This document shows, in pieces, positions 8,786-16,972 of a stretch of 64,000 nt of DNA. The position numbers and the translations under genes were made by a program. The first letter of the stretch is position 1, and every line of letters begins with the position of its first letter. The DNA comes from Halobacteriovoraceae bacterium (GTDB lineage: Bacteria; Bdellovibrionota; Bacteriovoracia; Bacteriovoracales; Bacteriovoracaceae): positions 62,001 through 126,000 of the forward strand of contig PAMZ01000006.1 of the NCBI GenBank assembly GCA_002707495.1, given 5' to 3'. The notes beneath the pieces were generated by a model that did not search any database, had not been told where the DNA came from, and saw nothing but the letters and a program-made list of their open reading frames with translations.

Positions 8786-9541
8786 TTACTCCAACTCTTC
8801 TTTTAAAAATTCAATTGTCTCATCAAGGTCTCGCTCTCTAACATCAGTATGCTCAAGAATATCTTCTTTGATAGAGAGTAGATCTGAAATAATATACTCG
8901 TACTGAGTTAGATCAAGGCGATGAAACATATAGTCTTCATTATCTCTAATGATTTTTGCCATCTCTAAAGCTTTTAGGGACTTAATCAAACTTCTAATAT
9001 TTCTTTCATTCTCTGAAGCTCGCTCACTCATAGCTATTCGCTTAAGTGGTCTTAGAACTGATCCGTATAGTGGGTCGATATTTAGTGAATCACTTACTAG
9101 CGACTGATCAATATCATCTATCAAGGTCATTACCTCTGCTCCCCAAGAAGTATCTAGAGCTCTTTGCCTATTATAGCGTGTTCTAGGCGCAGACTCTTCA
9201 ATGGGAGAGAAAATTTTAAAATCAAAAATTCTTGAACATGTGCTTTCAAAAGTTAATCTAATTTCCTGAACATGTCTTCTTACCCTAAAAGTATAATCTG
9301 GATCATAACCTGGAACTCCAATTCTTTGAACCTTTACACCGTCGGCCCAGACATGAATCCATCCTGAGTTTCTTATTCCTTCAGCTGCAATAAAAATTCG
9401 TTCAATATATTTACCTTCTACATTTTTCACCACTTGATTGCGGGGACAGAATCTTCCGGTGTCACCTTGAATAACTTCTGCTTTTACTGTCGGTGCTAGA
9501 GCTACCAGTCCTAAAATCATTGTTGTCATTATCTTTTTCAT
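8786..9541 (-). CDS. Exported beta-sandwich-like protein, paralogue of 9568-10329
   Basis: This is a 251-residue protein. The ATG at 9541 is preferred over an upstream in-frame TTG, because GGAG precedes it and a signal peptide begins there (MKKIMTTMILGLVALAPTVKA). The N-terminal half carries VWADGVKVQRIGVPGYDPDY, closely matched by VYADGELISTLGVPGFDPDY in the neighbouring gene; both then continue to a DFKIF/DFQIF strand. The C-terminal half is helical and acidic. A small periplasmic beta-sandwich domain followed by a helical tail is likely. The function is unknown, and it is co-transcribed with its paralogue (26-base gap). Confidence 0.65.
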   Translation of the reverse strand: MKKIMTTMILGLVALAPTVKAEVIQGDTGRFCPRNQVVKNVEGKYIERIFIAAEGIRNSGWIHVWADGVKVQRIGVPGYDPDYTFRVRRHVQEIRLTFESTCSRIFDFKIFSPIEESAPRTRYNRQRALDTSWGAEVMTLIDDIDQSLVSDSLNIDPLYGSVLRPLKRIAMSERASENERNIRSLIKSLKALEMAKIIRDNEDYMFHRLDLTQYEYIISDLLSIKEDILEHTDVRERDLDETIEFLKEELE

Positions 9542-9567
9542 TTTTATATTCTCCAATTAATTAAATT

Positions 9568-10329
9568 CTACTCGATATCAAAGTCGTATTTTTCACTGAT
9601 GTCTTCCATAATGGTAAGAAGGTCAATAGACACCATATCCAGGTGTTGATCCATTACCATTAGAGTTCTTTCAAATAGTGGCTCAGCAGCTTTGATAGAC
9701 TCAGCAAGTTCTCTAGCTTTTCTATATGTACGAATAGATTCAGCATCTCTAGCGTCATCTGAAGCTTGGGTTCTGATAGCAAGTCTTCTCATTGGTTGAA
9801 TATAGGTAATATATTCGTCTTCTGTTATAAGACCTTTATCTCTCATTAAATAATAGAGCTCATATACACTATCAATAACGTGTTTGCCCCAATCGTCTAG
9901 GCTATAATCTGACCTAGCAGATCGTGGTAATCTTACATAAGAATTGTAAACCTTTGGAGTTGTAAAAATTTGAAAATCTCGTATAGCCACTCTGGAATTA
10001 GCTCGTGCCACGATTTCAATTTTTTGAACATTACCTCTCACAACGACTGGATAGTCGGGATCAAAACCAGGAACACCTAAAGTAGAAATTAACTCTCCAT
10101 CTGCATAAACATCAGCGAAAGAGAATCTTCTTTGTCTACCTTCAGCAAAGATCATCAGGTCTTCTACATATTGAGGTCTTAAGAAGTTAACTTCTATCCT
10201 TTCATTTGAGTCAAGAGTTCTAATAAAAGTTCTTGCAGGTTGACCGTTAAAACCATCTTTTAGATCGATATCGGCGTAGGCTGATAGCATACTTCCAAAT
10301 ATCATTGTAATTGCAAATAATTTTTTCAT
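9568..10329 (-). CDS. Exported beta-sandwich-like protein, paralogue of 8786-9541
   Basis: This is a 253-residue protein with the signal peptide MKKLFAITMIFGSMLSAYA and GGAG upstream. It shares with the downstream gene the segment ADG(x4)GVPG(F/Y)DPDY, the following VQKIEI strand and the DFQIF segment. The C-terminal region also keeps a common pattern (PMRRLAIRTQASDDARDAES here, a similar PLKRIAMSERASENERN there). This indicates a local duplication. It begins 13 bases after the stop of a 51-residue exported peptide gene. The function is unknown. Confidence 0.65.
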   Translation of the reverse strand: MKKLFAITMIFGSMLSAYADIDLKDGFNGQPARTFIRTLDSNERIEVNFLRPQYVEDLMIFAEGRQRRFSFADVYADGELISTLGVPGFDPDYPVVVRGNVQKIEIVARANSRVAIRDFQIFTTPKVYNSYVRLPRSARSDYSLDDWGKHVIDSVYELYYLMRDKGLITEDEYITYIQPMRRLAIRTQASDDARDAESIRTYRKARELAESIKAAEPLFERTLMVMDQHLDMVSIDLLTIMEDISEKYDFDIE

Positions 10330-10342
10330 ATATATCTCCGTA

Positions 10343-10498
10343 TTATTTATTAACTGAACAGGCTTGGTAGGCTTCTTCTAATGTTTTAGATTGATCTAAT
10401 TGAGATTTAATACAGTCTACTGAAGTCAAAGTTTGTGCACCTTCGGTAGCATAAGCAGATAACGATATTAAACAAAATAGAAAAATGATTCTCTTCAT
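10343..10498 (-). CDS. 51-residue exported peptide
   Basis: Read directly from the minus strand: an ATG at 10498 preceded by GGAGGG encodes MKRIIFLFCLISLSAYA followed by a 34-residue mature part that ends in SVNK and contains two cysteines (VDCIKSQ, YQACSVN). The strong ribosome-binding site, textbook signal peptide and placement at the head of a minus-strand exported-protein set support a real gene. The mature peptide is small enough to be a disulphide-closed microprotein. The function is unknown. Confidence 0.7.
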   Translation of the reverse strand: MKRIIFLFCLISLSAYATEGAQTLTSVDCIKSQLDQSKTLEEAYQACSVNK

Positions 10499-10752
10499 AG
10501 GCCCTCCTCGAATAGGTCTTTTTTGAAATTTTACTGCCTAAAAAAAATAACATTTAACTGAGGTGATTTCTTTGGATCCAAGGGATTAGAGAATTTTCTA
10601 CATGTAAAAACTATAGACAAACTACTGTAAAATCAATTACTTAAAGTTTTTAGGTGTCCCTATAATTTCTTCACACACAGGGCCATTTAGTTTTTATATT
10701 GCTAGTTAACTCAAGCTTTGCCTAACTTGGAAAAACGATTAAAGGGGAAAAT

Positions 10753-11319
10753 ATGAAAAAACTTCTGATCATGAGCTTAGTTCTAAGTACGTCCGTATTT
10801 GCACAAAGAGGCGTTATCACCTCAGAACAATTATCTGAGACTGAAATTAATAATTTAAAAGGGACCTATTCCAATATTAAAGGCTTCGATATCATCGTCG
10901 ATATAGAGAAACCTTCAGGACAAATAGATCTTTTTGAACCAACGAAATACGAAGTTTCTATTGAGTTAGATGATTACAGAGCAAACGATAGAGTCTATTT
11001 ATCCACGGGGTCTCCTCGAATTAATATAAAACAAGACGGTACTATCATTATGGGGCTTGCCCAAGATGACTGCGATAACCCAGGTTGTGACAATACTTAC
11101 ACGACAATGACTTTTAATAAAAAGAGAAGTGGAAGATATAACCTTGCAGTTGAGGTTGAGATTGAACAATATATTGATCCAGGTGATGGCTACGAAGAGG
11201 ACGAGTTAACGGACGCTCTTTGTCGAGATTATCTAGGCGATATATGGGTGAGAGATGCCTCGTATGAAGGTTATGGACTGTGTACTGCAAACGCCGTCTA
11301 TTATATGAGAAAAAACTAA
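10753..11319 (+). CDS. Exported protein, unknown function
   Basis: This is a 188-residue protein with the signal peptide MKKLLIMSLVLSTSVFA and an AAAGGGG ribosome-binding site. The mature part is beta-rich and acidic. It contains a cysteine pair in DDCDNPGCDNTY and two more near the C-terminus (DALCRDYLG, GLCTANAVYY). The DxDxxxxxD-like acidic turn could bind calcium, but this is only suggestive. It stands alone upstream, with 254 bases of intergenic DNA to the divergent small gene. Its stop abuts the stop of the convergent metalloprotease gene with no gap. Confidence 0.6.
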   Translation: MKKLLIMSLVLSTSVFAQRGVITSEQLSETEINNLKGTYSNIKGFDIIVDIEKPSGQIDLFEPTKYEVSIELDDYRANDRVYLSTGSPRINIKQDGTIIMGLAQDDCDNPGCDNTYTTMTFNKKRSGRYNLAVEVEIEQYIDPGDGYEEDELTDALCRDYLGDIWVRDASYEGYGLCTANAVYYMRKN

Positions 11320-12249
11320 TCACTTGTTTAAATGTTCGATTCTAGAAATGCTTGGATGCTCAAGTAGCGCTTCACATTGAGTAGGCTCAATTTTTGGGAG
11401 TGAATGATAAAGAGTTGGATTTAAATTTCCGCTCTCATCTCTTTGGTATTGAACTGTATCATTGGCACCTCCTGGTGCCATAAGAAACTCAGATTCACAA
11501 CTGTCTCCATAGTCTGGACAATAATGATCGATATAAATATCGTCCATATCAGGCTTTTGAGTTTCGAGTAGAATATGGCCCAACTCATGAGCTAGTAAGG
11601 CATCGTGAGACCTAAAAGTTATCAGAGGATTTATTGCTCTTCTTGCCATTTCTCTTCTATTTTTTTGCTCATCAGAGACGGCTTTCATCGCCATAAACAG
11701 AGAATTTCTTGAAAGTTTTGAAGGCTCAATATGGGATGGAGAGTAGTCTATCGCTCTAAAAAGCCAATCTTGAATATGTCCAATATAGGCCTTACCAAAA
11801 TTAAATGGAGCACGCCCCTCAGCTCTTGTACGGTCATTTTTTGAAATATAATCAAAAAGATGAATGTCGATTCTTCCTGGTTTATGACTTTGCATAAAAG
11901 GATAAAAGAAATCATAGTAATTTTGCGTTAAGTGAAAGGGAATCTCACGTATAATGGTCATATCCTCGTGCGTTTGAGTCGCAGGTCTTTTCAGTGTCTC
12001 ATCAACTGTAATTTTTAGATTCAGCTGAGGACATTGTGAGAAGATCACCTCGGCAGTTTGAAGCATTCTATTGAGTTTCTGTGGTTTATGAAAACCATAA
12101 TCAATCATCCGCAACTTTAGCTCATGAGTGAAAGAACTTGGATCCACAGGTCTTTGAAACGGATCTTCAACCTGCCAGCCAGCAAGTGAGTAGCTTGAAT
12201 AAAGTAGTGTAAAAATAAATCCTAAACGCATCGTGCTGCGATGTATCAT
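11320..12249 (-). CDS. Exported HELGH zinc metalloprotease-like protein
   Basis: This is a 309-residue protein. A hydrophobic signal segment (MRLGFIFTLLYSSYSLAG) begins at residue 7; either the ATG at 12249 or that ATG may be used, and neither has a strong ribosome-binding site. The motif LLAHELGHILLE supplies two zinc-ligand histidines and the catalytic glutamate. A nearby DDIYIDHYCPDYGDSCESEF segment may give the third ligand and a disulphide, and FLMAPGG could be a Met-turn-like segment. It is therefore likely a periplasmic or secreted metallopeptidase of the zincin type. The substrate is unknown. A role in prey or matrix degradation would be inference from the presumed lifestyle. Confidence 0.65.
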   Translation of the reverse strand: MIHRSTMRLGFIFTLLYSSYSLAGWQVEDPFQRPVDPSSFTHELKLRMIDYGFHKPQKLNRMLQTAEVIFSQCPQLNLKITVDETLKRPATQTHEDMTIIREIPFHLTQNYYDFFYPFMQSHKPGRIDIHLFDYISKNDRTRAEGRAPFNFGKAYIGHIQDWLFRAIDYSPSHIEPSKLSRNSLFMAMKAVSDEQKNRREMARRAINPLITFRSHDALLAHELGHILLETQKPDMDDIYIDHYCPDYGDSCESEFLMAPGGANDTVQYQRDESGNLNPTLYHSLPKIEPTQCEALLEHPSISRIEHLNK

Positions 12250-12364
12250 TTTCCATTTTTACTTTCAATAGGTTCAGTCAAAAATTGTAAATCCTACTCA
12301 AACTAAGATCCTAAATATTTAATATTTAATAAAACCTACTCTTTTCTAGCAACCTCCATTTCAC

Positions 12365-12370
12365 TATAAT
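12365..12370 (+). promoter_or_regulatory. Possible -10 element upstream of the radical SAM gene
   Basis: A perfect TATAAT lies seven bases before the GTG at 12377. No good -35 hexamer is present at the usual distance. If used, transcription would begin at or very near the GTG, implying a leaderless start there or use of the ATG at 12407. Confidence 0.3.
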
Positions 12371-12376
12371 AGTAGA

Positions 12377-14326
12377 GTGAATAGAAAGATAAACGCCTCA
12401 AAAGACATGGAGGAGTCAAAGCACTTCTGCATACTTCCCTGGATACATTCTCATATTCTGCCAGACTCAACAGTTCTACCCTGTTGTGTATCAGACTTTT
12501 CTGAACCATATGGATATTTAAATGAAAAATCCATGACTGAGATCTGGAACGATCAAAAATTCAATAATATGCGCTTAAAAATGCTGGAAGATAAGCCAGT
12601 TAAAAGCTGTAAAAACTGCTATCAACTTGAAGCAGGAGATATGTATTCGATGAGACGCCGTATGAATCGACTCTTTTCTCATCATATCTCAGACCTCGAT
12701 AAAACCAAAGCCGACGGAAGCTTTTCAGAGATTAAGATGCGCTATCTCGATATAAGGTTCTCAAATCTATGTAATTTTAAATGTCGTGGTTGTTCTCCAT
12801 TTTGCTCTAGCCAGTGGTTTGACGACTATCAAAGTCTTTGGGGTGAAAATATCAACTCAAAAAAACTTGTAAGTCTGAAGATGATCAAAGATAAAAACCT
12901 TACCGAATTAAATCAATTCCTAGAAACTCTCGAAATTGCTTATTTTGCAGGAGGGGAACCCCTCATGATGGATGAGCATTATTACTGTCTTCAAAAGCTT
13001 ATTGAATTAAAAAAAGATATTCCTCTCCACTACAATTCAAATCTCTCCGTTCTAAAATTTAAGAAGTATGACCTATTAGAATTATGGAAAAACTTCTCTT
13101 ATATAGACCTTAATATTTCTCTCGATGATATCGAGCAACGAGGTGAATATTTCAGACACGGACTTGATTGGGAGAAATTTAAAAAAAGTATTAAAAAAAT
13201 TAAAGACGAACTTCCCCATGTTACTTTTCAAGTTACATGTACAATTAGCATATTCAACATACATCGAATCCCTGAAATTCATCAAGAAATGATGAAGATG
13301 GGAATCATTGGGGAAAATGGTTTTACACTAAATCCTTTGCAAGATCCGATTTATTATCGGACACAACTTTTGCCTTCCTCTGATAAGAAAAAGGTAGAAA
13401 AAAAACTGACTAAATACTCTCAATCATTAAATGAAAAGTATCCCGGTTTTAATTGGGAATTCTTACAGAGCTCCATTAACGGCGTTATTAATCTGATGAA
13501 TCAAGCTGATCTAAGCCAGGAGCTATCAACCTTCAAAAAGACAACTTTGGAGTTAGACAAGCTTAGAGGAGAGTCTTTCAAAGAAGTTTTCCCAGAGCTT
13601 TCACATATTCTTGATAGCCGCTTTATGATATTTGTGCCCTTAAAAGATCAGGAAGCTAGAATTCAACCTCTCATGAGAGAACTTGAAAAAGAAATACTCT
13701 CTCATTGTGAGCTTATATTTTTTATAAATGAGTCGAGTCAAGATAGAACTAAACCTGTCCTTAACCTTGAACTCCCTCAATTAAAAACTGAACATAAGCT
13801 TCTTTCGTTAGACCAAGACAAAGGCAGAGGTTTTTCGTTTAAAATAGCTCTTGATTACGCAAGAGAGAATCATTTTGACTATATGCTCACCATCGAAGAG
13901 GGTTGGGAGGATTGTATAAATGAATTTAGCGAAATTGTAAGAAATAAGACTTTTTGCACCACAGACTTATTGATAGGTAGAAGAACCTCTCAAAGAAAGA
14001 ATCTCGGTGGCCATATCGATAAAATAAGTAACCTTTTAACGGGATTTATTGGAAGGCGCACAGTCTATGAAACTAAAGGTGACGGTATGAATTTTGTGCG
14101 TATCATGCCTGAAGAAAATTCAAATGAAATTTTTAATATCCCCCCCCACTCTAACTACTTTTATTCTCTTTTGTTAAATTACCTAGCCACCAATAAGAAG
14201 ATTGAATATACATCTATCGATAATGGATTAAATTATCGCACAAGGGTTAAGCTAAACAGCAAAAGATTACTCTTTATTCTTGCCAGTCTTCTTCAATACT
14301 CTTTTAAGAAATTACTTTCAAATTAG
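12377..14326 (+). CDS. Twitch-type radical SAM protein fused to a GT2-like domain
   Basis: This is 649 residues from a GTG; an ATG at 12407 is an alternative start. Residues 17-85 form the N-terminal iron-sulphur twitch-type segment (FCILPWIHSHILPDSTVLPCC, later SCKNCYQLE). Residues 132-139 hold the radical SAM cysteines (CNFKCRGC), and FAGGEPLMM is the usual glycine-rich SAM-binding segment. From about residue 414 the sequence changes to a family 2 glycosyltransferase pattern (FMIFVPLKDQEARIQPLM, DKGRGFSFKIALDYA, DYMLTIEEGW), although the expected DxD is replaced by an IEEG stretch. Such radical SAM proteins often act in surface polysaccharide loci. The fusion is unusual and no partner genes lie nearby. 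It ends with a 4-base overlap of a convergent gene. Confidence 0.75.
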   Translation: MNRKINASKDMEESKHFCILPWIHSHILPDSTVLPCCVSDFSEPYGYLNEKSMTEIWNDQKFNNMRLKMLEDKPVKSCKNCYQLEAGDMYSMRRRMNRLFSHHISDLDKTKADGSFSEIKMRYLDIRFSNLCNFKCRGCSPFCSSQWFDDYQSLWGENINSKKLVSLKMIKDKNLTELNQFLETLEIAYFAGGEPLMMDEHYYCLQKLIELKKDIPLHYNSNLSVLKFKKYDLLELWKNFSYIDLNISLDDIEQRGEYFRHGLDWEKFKKSIKKIKDELPHVTFQVTCTISIFNIHRIPEIHQEMMKMGIIGENGFTLNPLQDPIYYRTQLLPSSDKKKVEKKLTKYSQSLNEKYPGFNWEFLQSSINGVINLMNQADLSQELSTFKKTTLELDKLRGESFKEVFPELSHILDSRFMIFVPLKDQEARIQPLMRELEKEILSHCELIFFINESSQDRTKPVLNLELPQLKTEHKLLSLDQDKGRGFSFKIALDYARENHFDYMLTIEEGWEDCINEFSEIVRNKTFCTTDLLIGRRTSQRKNLGGHIDKISNLLTGFIGRRTVYETKGDGMNFVRIMPEENSNEIFNIPPHSNYFYSLLLNYLATNKKIEYTSIDNGLNYRTRVKLNSKRLLFILASLLQYSFKKLLSN

Positions 14327-14667
14327 TTTAGATACTTTGAGACAGCGAATGTTTCACACCCGACTTTTTGAGCTAGATTCTCACCACCACTGTATAAATA
14401 AGCTAAATTATAGGCCATACCATCTAAAAAGACAGAATATCCATTTTTAGTTTTCATAACTTTATAGGACTCAACAAGTAATGGCTTTGGGTAAGAATCA
14501 AGACAGGCCTCGCAATAAAGGTCAAGAATAGTGTATTCGTAAATATCTGTTGTTTTAATTAGGTTGAATGCTTTAAGCGCCTGCTGTTTTGACAGATTTT
14601 GACAATTATTAATACTCGCATGGGAGGTGTTTAAAAATATCACCGCCAAGAATAAAGCTATTCTCAT
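14323..14667 (-). CDS. Small exported cysteine-containing protein
   Basis: This is a 114-residue protein with the signal peptide MRIALFLAVIFLNTSHA and an AGAGGAATT ribosome-binding site directly upstream. The mature part has four cysteines (NNCQNL, LYCEACLDS, VGCETF), probably forming disulphides. No family is recognised. Its 3' end overlaps the convergent radical SAM gene by four bases. It lies apart from the next minus-strand gene upstream (61-base gap), so it may have its own promoter. Confidence 0.6.
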   Translation of the reverse strand: MRIALFLAVIFLNTSHASINNCQNLSKQQALKAFNLIKTTDIYEYTILDLYCEACLDSYPKPLLVESYKVMKTKNGYSVFLDGMAYNLAYLYSGGENLAQKVGCETFAVSKYLN

Positions 14668-14728
14668 AATTCCTCTTATCTCGACTTCATACTTGCTGTT
14701 ATTCCCTCATTCAATTTTTTTGAATTTT

Positions 14729-14962
14729 TTACATGGCACTGGTAGCTTGAGCAATGACAATCTTCAAAGTAAACAACCCATTAGATTGCCTTATAAGTTC
14801 GGAATTAAAAATTTTATACCTCTGCTGAATATAATCGTATTCTAAATCCTCTACCTGTTGCATTTCAATATCATTAATTGTGACTAAAAAGGCTTTATAA
14901 GCTTGATTTATACCATAGCTTTCGTAGTGATTTAAGTTTAGGGGTGTCTTTTGTACGTTCAT
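14729..14962 (-). CDS. Small cytoplasmic protein, unknown function
   Basis: This is a 77-residue protein. The ATG at 14962 is chosen because it lies ten bases after the stop of the small membrane-protein gene; an in-frame ATG at 15019 would overlap that gene extensively. The ribosome-binding site is weak. The chain is mixed alpha/beta (VQKTPLNLNHYESYGINQAY, FLVTINDIEMQQVEDLEYDY) with no signal peptide, membrane segment or cysteine. It is probably the third gene of an operon headed by the receiver-like/PilZ-like protein. The function is unknown. Confidence 0.5.
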   Translation of the reverse strand: MNVQKTPLNLNHYESYGINQAYKAFLVTINDIEMQQVEDLEYDYIQQRYKIFNSELIRQSNGLFTLKIVIAQATSAM

Positions 14963-14972
14963 TTCAGTTGAC

Positions 14973-15131
14973 TTATTTATCTTCGTCCACAACTTTATAT
15001 TCTGCTTCAACAGCATCATCGTGAGTCTGAGATCGACTTTGATGATCGACTTTATTAAACTTCGAAATATTTCTAAATAAAATTCTAAAGAGCCATACTA
15101 AGCCTACAACAAACAGGACCTTATAGATCAT
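14973..15131 (-). CDS. 52-residue single-span membrane protein
   Basis: Read directly from the minus strand: an ATG at 15131 overlaps the TGA of the upstream gene as ATGA. It encodes one hydrophobic N-terminal helix (KVLFVVGLVWLFRILF) and a polar tail ending AEYKVVDEDK. The coupling to the upstream signalling gene, the AGGATAAAG-like ribosome-binding site inside that gene's end and a sensible membrane-anchor topology support expression. Similar tiny proteins with one helix and an acidic VVDE tail are common in several phyla without known function. Confidence 0.65.
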   Translation of the reverse strand: MIYKVLFVVGLVWLFRILFRNISKFNKVDHQSRSQTHDDAVEAEYKVVDEDK

Positions 15132-16915
15132 TCTTTATCCTCTGGTTCGGATTCATCTTTTTCAACTTCTGTATCATTGCCCTTTTCAGCCTCTTCTTTA
15201 GCCTTGGCTTCTGCCTCTGCAGCTTCAGCGGCAAGCCTTGCAGCCTCTTCTTCCTCTTGTTTCTTTTTTTGAACGTAGGCTTCCTTTTGAGCTAGAACCT
15301 CATCCGCATCAGCTTTTCTTTGAGCTTCTAAATCTCTAAAGAAGATTTCATTAACAAATCTTCTTAGTTCCTGTCTTTCTTCCTCGCCAACACCATGAAT
15401 AATTCCATAGTATTCGCTTTGAGCTTTGGCGGACTCAGGAACGGGAGCTACTGTTATAAACACTGGTACTGTTAAACTTAATCTCAAAACAGTACCTATC
15501 GCTATTTCTTCATCACAATTGAAATATATGTCTTGTTCAGAACAGGCCAACATAACGATTTCACTTTCAATTTCCGCGTAACTAATATCTGCGGCTTTAT
15601 CTATATAGACATCTCCCTCGTTCGGTTGAGGAAGATTGGGTGTTATTTTTTGTTTAAACATCTCAGCCATTTTCATCACAAGGTCAACATTAATACCATC
15701 TTGTACGGCCATTATATTTTGATAATTATAGATTTTCTGCATATGAGCTGAGTCATACTCACCAGTATTAAAAACGATAATTATTGGTTTAAAATCAGTT
15801 AGAACTTCATTTACTGTCTTGATAAGATGCTGAAACATACGGGAATCATTAAAAGTATGGGCAATGTCACTGTTCATTTCCATATCTTCTTTACTAATGA
15901 CTTCCATATTATAAACAATCAATTGAGGCTTAATATTGGTTATTTCTTTTTTACAGTTCTCCATAAACGGCTGACAGCGATAGACAAATGAAAAAGAATC
16001 GGTTTGAGCCTGGTTATCGAAGAAGCTCCCCTCTTTATCTACAATATAGGCTTTCAGAAATTTAGGTCGTGAGTTATCAGAGTTATCTTTTAACCACTTA
16101 CCTAAAAGTCTTTTTGAATTTTCTAAAGTTTCGGCCCTTTCTGCTTGAGCCTTATCAAAATCAGCTTTAGTCATATTGTCTGTTTGTTCAACTGGATCAG
16201 CATGAGCTAATTGCATAGCTTGAGTATACTTATAATTATAGTAAACATTTTCCTGAGTCTGATCCGCACACATGGTAAGCGTTGATTTAACAATCTCACT
16301 TCTGCTCCAAAAATTATTAATCCGTAACATCTGCTTTGGAGACATCTGGTAATTCGATTCAATTCGAATAAAGTTTGAATTAATCATAGAAACTTTAGCT
16401 GGATAATATGCCTTTACGTGGTCGTTCATCTGAGCTGTCGCAAATCCGTGCTCGGCTACTTTTTCAGGAAAAGAAAGTATATTAATATCATAAATAAGTG
16501 ATTCAAATTCGGAGGACTTCACATGCATACAATCAACAGTTGTCATGATCCCTCTGAAAATATGAGTTTTCGCCTGCCTATATTCACATAAGCCAATGAT
16601 CTTGATAGGTCTTAATTTATTCTGCCGTGCTATAACTCTTGCCAAGTGAAGAAACGCTTTATCATTTTTTGAGAAATCAATTAAGATATGCTTAGGTTTT
16701 TCTTCTCGCACTTTTAAAACAAAAGATTGAATCTCAGCTTCCTCTTGCGCGAAAACTTGCTCAAAAACACATTCGGTGGAGGTTACAATTTCCCGATATT
16801 TTTGCTCTAAGTTTCCAAAAAAAGTTTTATCTTCACCTATATAAAGTATCTTAGGAACAATACTCTCTGAGTTTTCACCCTCTTTTTTTTTAGATGAACT
16901 AGCGCCTTCCGTCAT
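15128..16915 (-). CDS. Signalling protein with two receiver-like and PilZ-like segments and a charged tail
   Basis: This is a 595-residue protein. Residues 22-145 resemble a response-regulator receiver (ILYIGEDKTFF, HILIDFSKNDK with D80 at the expected phosphorylation place, IIGLC). Residues 165-215 have a PilZ-like beta pattern (YYPAKVSMINSNFIRIES). Residues about 285-415 look like a second receiver (LKAYIVDKEGSFF), but the expected aspartate is replaced in LIVYNMEV. Residues about 430-530 are again PilZ-like (YYGIIHGVGEEERQELRRFV). The last 60 residues are a Lys/Glu/Ala coiled-coil-like tail. It is cytoplasmic and probably integrates a phospho- or cyclic-di-GMP signal through protein contacts. 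The domain calls are by pattern only. AAGGAG lies 11 bases upstream of the ATG. Confidence 0.55.
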   Translation of the reverse strand: MTEGASSSKKKEGENSESIVPKILYIGEDKTFFGNLEQKYREIVTSTECVFEQVFAQEEAEIQSFVLKVREEKPKHILIDFSKNDKAFLHLARVIARQNKLRPIKIIGLCEYRQAKTHIFRGIMTTVDCMHVKSSEFESLIYDINILSFPEKVAEHGFATAQMNDHVKAYYPAKVSMINSNFIRIESNYQMSPKQMLRINNFWSRSEIVKSTLTMCADQTQENVYYNYKYTQAMQLAHADPVEQTDNMTKADFDKAQAERAETLENSKRLLGKWLKDNSDNSRPKFLKAYIVDKEGSFFDNQAQTDSFSFVYRCQPFMENCKKEITNIKPQLIVYNMEVISKEDMEMNSDIAHTFNDSRMFQHLIKTVNEVLTDFKPIIIVFNTGEYDSAHMQKIYNYQNIMAVQDGINVDLVMKMAEMFKQKITPNLPQPNEGDVYIDKAADISYAEIESEIVMLACSEQDIYFNCDEEIAIGTVLRLSLTVPVFITVAPVPESAKAQSEYYGIIHGVGEEERQELRRFVNEIFFRDLEAQRKADADEVLAQKEAYVQKKKQEEEEAARLAAEAAEAEAKAKEEAEKGNDTEVEKDESEPEDKE

Positions 16916-16972
16916 ATGGCCATAAACTCCTTACTACTTTAGTATAACTTATTGTAAACAAAGAAAAAGAGA

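Noticed and set aside
12377-14667. RiPP cluster with radical SAM enzyme and small exported precursor (14323-14667)
   Set aside because: The radical SAM protein is of the twitch type with a GT2-like domain, not a RiPP maturase with a precursor-binding domain, and the small gene is convergent with an ordinary signal peptide.
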